Positions 56,801 to 64,000 of a stretch of 64,000 bases of DNA are shown one piece after another (the stretch's first letter is position 1; each line of letters opens with the position of its first letter). The stretch spans positions 248,001-312,000 of the forward strand of contig VXBA01001641.1 in NCBI GenBank assembly GCA_013399895.1, in the 5' to 3' direction. Made by a program: the position numbers and the translations under genes. This DNA is from Serilophus lunatus (taxonomy: Eukaryota; Chordata; Aves; Passeriformes; Eurylaimidae). The notes under the pieces were generated by a model that ran no database searches, was not told where the DNA came from, and saw nothing but the letters and a program-made list of their open reading frames with translations.

Positions 56801-59800
56801 AATTGGAAATAAAGAACAGATTTCTTTTGAAGAGGGAAATAAACAGGCTAAGAATACCTGTCAAAGGAGTGTCATGTCATCTGGCTAATGGTATCCATCT
56901 GCATAAAACAAATTTTCGTGCTTTTACAGAAACACTACCCTCCCATGGGGTAATGACAGGACAAATTAAAACATGCCCTGCCTTTTCTTTTATGGAGTGA
57001 GAATGGCAATTCTTTTCTTCCTGTAACAGATGCTGCTGCCCTCTCTTTGGGAGTAAAAATTGTATGGCACAACATACAATTTGAAGTACCCATTGTAGGT
57101 GCTAGGAACTTTGGCTTCATCAATCAGAACAAAAGAGCAACATTGTTGTACCACAGAGATGAAAACGGGCATTAATTTCTTACCTGTAAAGCCTCTTTCA
57201 TCCCCAATGCCTTGGCATATGCCTCACAGATCTTCTTTTTTCTATATGAAAATAAAATTAGAGTCAGGAAAAACAAAGGTGGGGGGAACCTCTCAGCTGT
57301 TGCTCTCCTTATGAAAAAACTAAACAAATTTATTGCAACACATTGGAAAGAAAGTCGAGTTTGGCTTTAAGTCTGATTTCAGTTCTAATCTTAGCATGCA
57401 TATTTCAAAAGCTGATGCTTGAAAGTGACATCCAAAATGGACCCAGAGAATGGGAAATGAAGGTTGATTTTGGCAAGGTGCTTTAAAAAAATAAATCTTT
57501 GTGCAGTTATTTTAGGATGCAGAGCCAATTCATTCTCATGTTCACTGGTGTAAAACCAGAAGAAAAGCACTATAAATCAATGAAATCCCTACAGATTTAC
57601 TATAGCTGAGAATAAAATAAGAGCTGAAGAATGCTACTCACATTCATAAGCAGAATTTCTGTTTTGCTCAGTACCAAAAATCACATTTAGAAAGTACTGT
57701 TTGTTCATTTCACTGACTAATGGAGAAACTATACTTTTGCAAACACAGAAGTTTAAAATTCTACCACCCAGTCTTAATGTGAAGGAGACCCAAAACTAGA
57801 CATGTCATTCCACCCTATATCCCTGTGGTGAAGCATCGTTCAGTGGGGATGCAGTTTGGGAACATCTTGGAGAAATCTTCTCAATTCACATGGAGACCCA
57901 GAGCTGATAAGTCATAGCATGGAAGAGTGGGAGGGACTTTGAAATTTAGAAATACCCATAACTGGATGGATATTAGCATTAGTATCCTGGCTGGTTTATG
58001 CTAAAAGCTCCATTTTTGCCCCAATTTCCAGTATTGGTAGTTGCACTGAGCATGTGTATCTGTGCATATACATACATATCCACACACATTCCCGTGGGGA
58101 AGCATCCCAGAGAGCTGATTTGCTTCTGAAATATTTACAGCTTCTGAACTCTTACCTCTCTTCCTTACTGAGATGGGCCAGTTTAAGAGCCTTTCTGGCA
58201 AGGATGAAACTGAAAAGAAAAATAAGGCATATGAATATCACGTAGTGTCAGCACCTCAGCTGATTTGTAAGCTCTTGCTTGAAATGATTCTAAAAAAAGG
58301 ATGGGCTTGAGATTTTGTCATAGTATTTCAACATTTAATAATTACAGATCACATGGGTGAAAAGGCCTGTGCAGAGTATCCTGGGGAGTTAATTGAAAGG
58401 GAGAGCATGAATTCCCAAGGAACGGATGTATAGGCCTGCCTGGCAGCTACCAGATGAGAAGTTTGTTGACTGCAGGTGTTCTTAAACCTGCCAGCACTGG
58501 CCTCATTTTGCTCTGTGGGAATAAATTCTCTGTGCCCACTGGCTCAGCACAGCAAACCTGTACCCTAAGCAGGCAGAGACATGACAGTGACCAGCCAACT
58601 AGCCTGCACTTCCCACCCTTTTATATCTAGGTCTTAACTAAAAGGACTGAGACCACTGAGATTAATATTTATCCAATTTAGAGGAAACAGATTTGACAAT
58701 TAGTTCATTTGACCTCAGTGTAGATACTCAGAGGATGAAGTATGTTCCTGCACTCTTTTAGAAAGTTGCATAAATCCACAAGGAGAAAGAAAGCCGGAAA
58801 CTGTCGTAAGAGGTTTGGAGGCACCTTATTGCTCTCAGGTCATGAAGTTTTTAAGCCCTGAAAATGCCCATAAACATGTAGAGTTCAGTAGAACTGGTAG
58901 GCTTTCCCTTTCAGACACTTAAGGAGTAGTTGCCTGAAATTGATATTGGGTATTTTTTGGCTGTCTCATCTAAGATTACAGTGGAAACATTTGAAAAGAT
59001 TGTTTGTTCATTTGGTTTCACCCATTTTGAAAGCCAGTCAATGGTGTCACGTATTTTCCCATCTGTTTGTCCAAACCATAACTTTTTTATTTGTCAGAAT
59101 TTCTTCAGAATCATGATTGCCTCACCGCCCAGCTACTGCTCCACTCAACCACCAGCTGGTGTTCCTTGTCCTGACTCAGCTCCACAGTGAGAGAAGGCAA
59201 ATGAGGATTTCTTGCACAACTGCATTGTTATTTTGGCCCAGGTGGTAAACAAATCCCAACATAAACCAAATACAAACTCACATAGCTAGGTAAGAAAGGG
59301 ATTCATTTCTAAATCTACTCCCTAGCAAAAATACCCCCATGAACCAAATGCTTAAAATGGACTACAGCTGAAATCAGCAACTCCTCCCCAACCATATCCT
59401 TTGTATTAGGCTGTTTGTAGCAGAACCTTCACTGAAATGCTCATATGGGCCAGAGAGGCACAAGAGGACTGGCAGAAGTGCTCTTCTCCATCCATGCAGA
59501 CTGTGGAAGTCAACAACAGTGAGAAAGCCTGGTCATTTCCCCTCTTCCTCCTTTTCCCAGTGAGTCACACAACAAGAAAAACACATCTGTAAATATAGGC
59601 TGGAAGATTTTACCCCATAATGGCAGGGAAAGATCCATCGGGTTTTGTGTCATCTATGGTTATACCAATTGGAGACTCTTCATCCTCGATGATGAAGCAA
59701 CCACAATAACCTAAGGGGAAAAAAACCCCAAGGTGATTGTCAGAGAAACTTGTTGACAATCACTGTTTCTGACAGTAATGGGCAAGGAAAATTGTCCATA

Positions 59801-62462
59801 AAAGGAATTGTACAGTAGTTGCTTTGTCACCAATAACACCAATATGTATGAAGTGTTTTGTCTAACAGTCTCTGTACTCTCCTCTCTTATTCCTGGAAAT
59901 TGTATACACAGACTTACAAAAGTCTTTAAAATTCCATTATTACTTATATACTTAGCAAGGAATTTCTGTCCCTTTGGCTTTCTGTTTTGGGGCCAATAAA
60001 CATCAGAAATAAATTGACATAGCTTAACTTTGGAATTTCATGGAATGAATCACCATAACAAACCCTAGCGTGATTACATGTGGTCACTGCAGGCTCAAAT
60101 ATACACTCTATTGATTTTGCTGATGATAAGATTGTTAGGAATGGTATCCCAGCAGAAACACGGGCCTTCTAATTCAATAATGCATTAGGACATGTTTCAG
60201 AAAAACATACAAAGCATCTCATATAGAAAACAATGTATAAACCTGACTATTTTTCCATCTGATCCTAACAATCATGCAAAAATTATATTACTTTGATTAA
60301 GAAATATTCTTGCAACTCTCAGAATTGTTATAAAGGAACTGGAAACTAATCTGCTCATACAAATAGTTCTGCAAAAGTTAAAGCTAAGAAAACAGGATAT
60401 TGCAACATAGAAAAAATATCTTCAGTTAAACAAAAAACTAACCTACTTTTCCCAGTCCTCCGAGATATAAGGTCTGCAGAACAGAGGATTAAAACCAGGG
60501 AAAGTTCTTGCTTACACCTTAAGCTCTCCTTGTAATCTACTGTAAATTCTCATGGCTGACCTAACTCTATCCCTGGCAGGCAGGAGGAAGCACTGTGCAC
60601 TGCACGTTTCAGCAATGCTTCTCAGGGAAACCTTGCTGGTTCTCTTGGTCGTCCCACTTCAGCAGCAATGAGATTCAGGATCCTATTTGGGTTTGGAGTC
60701 ACCTTTGGGTCAAGGTATGCACTCAAGCCTGGATAAAGAGTTCTCCTTTCTAAGGTTTACCTTTCACTTTTCTGTATGTTTTGTTTTGGGGTTTTGCACA
60801 TTTAACCTGCCCTTGGATTTATTCACTGACTGAGACAGCAGAGCTTCAAAATATGCCTAGCATGGGGCTTCCAAGTCTTTCACTATCCCCACCTACCCTT
60901 CCTTCTCCAGAAGGCTTCCTTGTAGTACATCATGCATTTTATGACGGATCCCATGGGCAAGCGATGAATTAACTGGTTTCTCTTTGGTGGCAGCTCTGGT
61001 TTGAAATGAATCTTTGTTGTCAGGATTGGAGGGATGGCACTGATCACATACTTGCCCTGAAAAACAGAACACAATCAGCATGGACAAGGCACTGCCTCTT
61101 CCTAAGCTCACACTGCACAACACATTTGAAAGATTCTTAATAGTCATTAACAGCTTTCCCACACCTGAGTCTGTTTCGTGGCTTTCCCACACAGATATTT
61201 CCAAGGGACAAAAATAATTCTGTCATTTCAGAAAAAAAAAAGGAGCTGGAAAAACCAGACCAAAATCAAAATCTAGCTGGAGACAGGGGAGAAAATAGGA
61301 CAAGACAGAGTAATGACACAGGTAAAACTGCCTTTTATGATCCCTAGGAAAATAAAACTCACATTTATCCAACTAATAAGATGTTTTTAAAAAAATCACA
61401 TTTGTGCATGTTCACAGGATACTGCTTCACAACAAGCTACGCTGATGGTGATTTCAGCTTTGGTGAATATGCTCCACCCTTCTTGCAGGTCCTATGTCTG
61501 ACATGAACGATGAAGGACACTGCTTCGGGGCTCAGGGTGACACAGACACTCAGGTATCACAACATTGCTGCTCTCAGGCTGGTGGAGCTGCTGAGTGCAG
61601 GAAGCCTGTCTCCTCTAGTTTGGCTGTCAGTCAGTCAGAATGGAGGAAAACAAGAGTTTAACTCCTGGGTTTAAAAATCCCTGGGGAAAGCAGAATCCCC
61701 CCCTCCAGGACATCTTTCGACCAGCTTCTCTGTCAAACAGCCATTCTCTTTCTGCTAATGTTGCTCTAAATATCCTCCACACAATGTCACCAGTGAGACT
61801 GGTTTCACAGATCCTGAGTGTCCTGCACAAACTCCCAGGGCACACTTGGCTCTGCATTGAGAGTAGCTGGTGCCCCATGAGTGCCGCTGTGGATAATCAT
61901 GTGCTGATGGAGCATATCCTAGCACCCTGCACAGAGGCAATATCTGACTAAAGATGCTTGAAATGTCTTTTTTTGTGTTGTTGTGCTGCAAACCACAAAC
62001 TTACACAAGAAAAGGAAGATTGTTTTTCCTTTCTCTGAATTGGTCTCAATGCAGAACTAAAATGTAAAAATACATGAACACATAAAAAGTTAAGGCAGAA
62101 AAGCCAGACTAATGACAGAAACTAAGTGTAGTAGAACACCAAGAAGAGACTCAGTCATAAATAAATCTGTAAAGCAGGTTTCACAGTGTCAGCACAGTCC
62201 AAGAAATAGACACACACAAATGGGTAATTTCTGATTACATCTGGCTAAGAGCTACAGCAGACGTATTCCCCCTTAATAAATGCATACTCTACTTTTATTC
62301 TGATTGAATTACCTCATATATCTCGTGGTTTAGAGTCTCCACAAGGACATTATCACCTGTCTGATCAATACCGACCACAGGTCTCTCCAGTTTAACTCTG
62401 CCTTTGAGGCGTTCCATTATTTTCTCTGATATCTGACCAGAACCGCCTTTAAACTTCCTCTC
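53657..62462 (-). CDS. MAOA: Monoamine oxidase A, exons 7-15 (5' partial; exons 1-6 beyond right edge)
   Basis: FAD amine oxidase of the outer mitochondrial membrane; mammalian MAOA prefers serotonin and noradrenaline. Exons on the minus strand, in transcript order, are 62462-62313, 61056-60897, 59710-59614, 58209-58156, 57241-57184, 56756-56659, 55700-55589, 54341-54279 and 53812-53657. They total 948 bp, 315 residues plus TAG, with all junctions GT-AG and in frame. A identity: KIHFKPELP, CMMYYKEAFW, YCGCFIIEDE, Ile at the 335 position, and ESKDVPA. Seen: VIKC lysine, the FAD Cys at 56705-56703, and GYMEGA. Odd: Lys in KFKGG, DWTTEQ in place of NWCEEQ, and MCSYG in place of MTQYG, all in usually invariant stretches. 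There is no frameshift or stop, so I take it as functional. The gene is tail to tail with MAOB. Confidence 0.94.
53813..54278 (-). other. MAOA: MAOA intron 14
   Basis: 466 bp, close in size to MAOB intron 14 (409 bp). No other feature. Confidence 0.88.
54279..54341 (-). CDS. MAOA: MAOA exon 14
   Basis: 63 bp, phase 0/0: ILYSMGKISKGEIWLPEPES then K. MGKI...IW..EPESK followed by DVPA is A-type. The exon is too short to appear as an open frame with its own Met. The acceptor is cttctag and the donor GTAAGT. Confidence 0.92.
54342..55588 (-). other. MAOA: MAOA intron 13
   Basis: 1.25 kb. It contains an A15 run at 55466-55480 and nothing else recognisable. Confidence 0.85.
55466..55480. repeat. 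A15 run
   Basis: A homopolymer in MAOA intron 13. Confidence 0.85.
55589..55700 (-). CDS. MAOA: MAOA exon 13
   Basis: 112 bp, phase 2 in and phase 0 out: IIRQPVDRVYFAGTETATQW, SGYMEGAVQAGERAARE. It encodes the second FAD-binding motif and the cage Tyr444 equivalent. The acceptor is tttgaag, where the -3 base is A instead of the usual pyrimidine, so the site may be weaker than others. The donor is GTACAG. Confidence 0.95.
55701..56658 (-). other. MAOA: MAOA intron 12
   Basis: 958 bp. It contains a perfect 9-bp inverted repeat at 56068-56091. Confidence 0.85.
56068..56091. repeat. Perfect 9-bp inverted repeat, 6-base loop
   Basis: Arms cacgttcca and tggaacgtg around the loop ttgcag. It lies in MAOA intron 12. 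Confidence 0.85.
56659..56756 (-). CDS. MAOA: MAOA exon 12 (covalent FAD attachment)
   Basis: 98 bp, phase 0 in and phase 2 out: PVHYEEKDWTTEQYSGGCYT, AYFPPGIMCSYG and a split Arg. The FAD-linking Cys (Cys406 equivalent) is the TGT at 56705-56703. NWCEEQ of both human MAOs reads DWTTEQ here (56732-56719), so the surface Cys eight residues before the flavin Cys is lost. MTQYG reads MCSYG. The acceptor is cttgcag and the donor GTAAGA. Confidence 0.95.
56757..57183 (-). other. MAOA: MAOA intron 11
   Basis: 427 bp of unique sequence. Confidence 0.85.
57184..57241 (-). CDS. MAOA: MAOA exon 11
   Basis: 58 bp, phase 2 in and phase 0 out: split Arg then KKKICEAYAKALGMKEALQ. KKKICE is A-type. Family CELYAKVLGS reads CEAYAKALGM here, so three positions that are otherwise well kept have changed. 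The acceptor is catatag and the donor GTAAGA. Confidence 0.92.
57242..58155 (-). other. MAOA: MAOA intron 10
   Basis: 914 bp, against 4.1 kb for the same intron of MAOB. Nothing notable. Confidence 0.85.
58156..58209 (-). CDS. MAOA: MAOA exon 10
   Basis: 54 bp, phase 2/2: FILARKALKLAHLSKEE plus a split Arg. The acceptor is cttttcag and the donor GTAAGA. FILARKA matches human MAOA. Confidence 0.92.
58210..59613 (-). other. MAOA: MAOA intron 9
   Basis: 1.4 kb of unique sequence, with no exon or repeat that I could name. Confidence 0.85.
59614..59710 (-). CDS. MAOA: MAOA exon 9
   Basis: 97 bp, phase 1 in and phase 2 out: (G)YCGCFIIEDEESPIGITIDD, TKPDGSFPAIM(G). The ATA codon at 59663-59661 gives Ile at the MAOA Ile335 position, the A-type selectivity residue. 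The donor is GTAAAA and the acceptor ccttag. Confidence 0.94.
59711..60896 (-). other. MAOA: MAOA intron 8
   Basis: 1.19 kb of unique sequence. Confidence 0.85.
60897..61056 (-). CDS. MAOA: MAOA exon 8
   Basis: 160 bp, phase 0 in and phase 1 out: GKYVISAIPPILTTKIHFKP, ELPPKRNQLIHRLPMGSVIK, CMMYYKEAFWRRK. It contains the Lys305 equivalent (VIKC). PEL in KIHF.PELP and CMMYYKEAFW match MAOA and not MAOB. The donor is GTAGGT and the acceptor tttttcag. Confidence 0.95.
61057..62312 (-). other. MAOA: MAOA intron 7
   Basis: 1.26 kb. Open frames on both strands at 61627-61951 overlap each other and carry no recognisable domain. Confidence 0.85.
62313..62462 (-). CDS. MAOA: MAOA exon 7
   Basis: 150 bp, phase 0/0: ERKFKGGSGQISEKIMERLK, GRVKLERPVVGIDQTGDN, VLVETLNHEIYE. 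The codon at 62450-62448 is AAA, giving Lys in place of the near-invariant Val of KFVGG. The acceptor is ttttttttag and the donor GTAATT. This is the first MAOA exon inside the window. Confidence 0.94.
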
Positions 62463-64000
62463 CTAAAAAAAAACCAAAACAAACAGAACACAAACAAAAA
62501 ATCAACAGCATTAATCACATTGATGTTGAATATGACTTCTGCTCACCATCATGAAACTCCAGGCCAAATTTCCAAGTCCTAAGGGTGCGTAAACAGACAC
62601 AGACTTCCAGAAGAGTGAAGGCATAAACCCGAGACTCAGTGGGCACTGCTGACAAAAATACTTTTGCAGTGGCTTCCCTAATGAGCTGGCTTAAAGACTC
62701 TTGAATTCCAGAGAACGTGCACATATAATGCAGGTATTCTAGCTGGCATAAATATATCACTTCACTAAAGAGAGGGTTTTAGTATTTTACCCATCACGGT
62801 GGTACCAAACCCCTCATGTTTGACAAAGAAATGTATCTGCACCTTGTATCTGTAGAGTGAAAGGCTGCACCAGCCCAGGAGCAAGTCAGATATTTAACTG
62901 GGTCTGGTCTCAAGTGCAACGGGCAGTGAGCTTTATCCATCCCTGGGAAGGCACAAAGACAGTGCTGTCTGGAAAAAAGGACAATCTGTGACACATATTT
63001 CCCTGCAATGTCTATGCAGAGGCTCAGGGGAAGCACTAACCCTCTTTTATCTACCAGCCACCAGCATTTTATCAAGCAGCTCTCTTTTACATACAAGATG
63101 CTGGTACTGACAGGGAAGAAAAGATCCACAAAGTCTTGTGCTGAAAGACTGAAATGGCTGCCCAAGGAAGTTTTAAAAGACTTGCCATGGCCGCTAAGTC
63201 AGAAACCCTTGGTGTTTTTGCTCAACTGATATTGATTGGGGTGAGGCAAGAGGGAAACAAAATAGAAACAAAGACAACTTTTCTTACCCTGGCACAAAGA
63301 AAAAAAAAAAGTGCTTTTTCCAGGCTAGCTTTCCTCTCTCCACATGTTTTCTTTAGCTATGAGCATCTTGGGATTAATTTTATTTTTAGTTCTTACTGCA
63401 ATGTCTAGCAGCTGCTGATGTGCTCCTCCTGAGGAGGAGGGCTCTTAGGTCTGGCTCCTACCTCAGGACAGCATGAGCACTACTTACATCCTTCCTGATA
63501 CACGGTTGTCTATTCTTACCCCAACAGACGGATGTTGACAGGGATTACATCTCTCCAGGCAACTTCTCTCGATGTCTCCCTATCCCAACACACTGGGAAG
63601 GGTGCATGTGCTTTCTGAGCCTGTTAGTTGAGCTACGAAGCTAATAAAGGGTGCCAACATACCACAACTAAATTACTTTGTCAGACCTCTCCTCCCTTTT
63701 CTGAAACTTCATCCAGAACAACAGCATGGAAATCATGATGCTCTGCAGGCAGCCAAACACCTGCCATGACCATGTTGCCGTGTGAGCAAGAAGGAAGGGC
63801 TTCCAACTCTCGTCACTATAGGCTTCAACACCAAAAAAAACTCTCCATATTTCACTCTGAAGTACACTTACTCTGAAGTCTTGAAAACATTCAAATGTGC
63901 CAAGTAGCCCATAGAAAATAAATCGGCAAAAAAAGCACTACAACGGCAACAAAAATACTGTGCTGAAGTGAGTGCAGAAAACGCCCAAATGTTTAAATAG
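62463..64000 (-). other. MAOA: MAOA intron 6, 3' part
   Basis: I searched the minus strand for exon 6 (TSEPHEVSALWFLWYVKQ...TNGGQ before a GT donor) and did not find it, so the intron runs off the right edge. It contains an A-rich tract at 62465-62500 next to the acceptor region and an A run near 63300-63311. Confidence 0.8.

Noticed and set aside
60893..61204. 103-codon minus-strand frame starting in MAOA intron 7 and covering exon 8
   Set aside because: It is in the wrong frame over exon 8 (reads VCDQCHPSN in place of KYVISAIPP), so it is a shadow.
62463..64000. Search for MAOA exon 6 on the minus strand
   Set aside because: The highly conserved SEPHEVSALWFLWY segment is absent; the exon must be to the right.
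1..64000. tRNA, rRNA, CRISPR array, bacterial operon or a third protein gene
   Set aside because: None seen. The window is ordinary vertebrate intron, exon and intergenic DNA, and I do not see a novel multi-gene system in it.

Overview
The window is vertebrate nuclear DNA, most likely from a bird. It has long introns with GT-AG boundaries, several CR1 LINE fragments with the avian-style octamer 3' tail (ATTCTATG/ATTCTGTG), and very low gene density. One CR1 copy is nested inside an older one, and one CR1 subfamily has a cacacagaatta-type tail. I infer Neoaves from that tail, but nothing here fixes the species.

Layout: the window holds the converging (tail-to-tail) halves of the two monoamine oxidase genes. 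On the + strand, bases 1-39105 hold MAOB exons 2-15. Exon 2 starts at 10742, the stop codon is at 39103-39105, and bases 1-10741 are the end of intron 1; exon 1 with the start codon lies to the left of the window. On the - strand, bases 62462-53657 hold MAOA exons 7-15, with exons 1-6 beyond the right edge. The two stop codons are 14.55 kb apart. This gap holds the 3' UTRs, a good poly(A) site for the + gene at 43316, a possible alternative terminal exon at 42014, two CR1 insertions (one nested), and a homeodomain-rich block at 53060-53290 that looks like a regulatory element.

Every exon of both genes was read out with intact frame and GT/AG ends. The nine exons present in both genes have identical lengths (150, 160, 97, 54, 58, 98, 112, 63 and 156 bp) and identical phases, which is the mark of an old gene duplication. 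Both proteins are outer-mitochondrial-membrane flavoenzymes that oxidatively deaminate amines. The FAD-linking Cys in an SGGCY motif, the aromatic-cage tyrosines and the active-site lysine are visible in both.

The main biological points are these. The MAOB gene has Phe and Leu where human MAOB has its selectivity residues Ile199 and Tyr326, so its pocket looks more MAOA-like. The MAOA gene carries several unusual substitutions in otherwise invariant segments. The C-terminal membrane tails of the two paralogues resemble each other more than the human pair do. I found no bacterial-type system, CRISPR array, tRNA or rRNA, and no third protein-coding gene.
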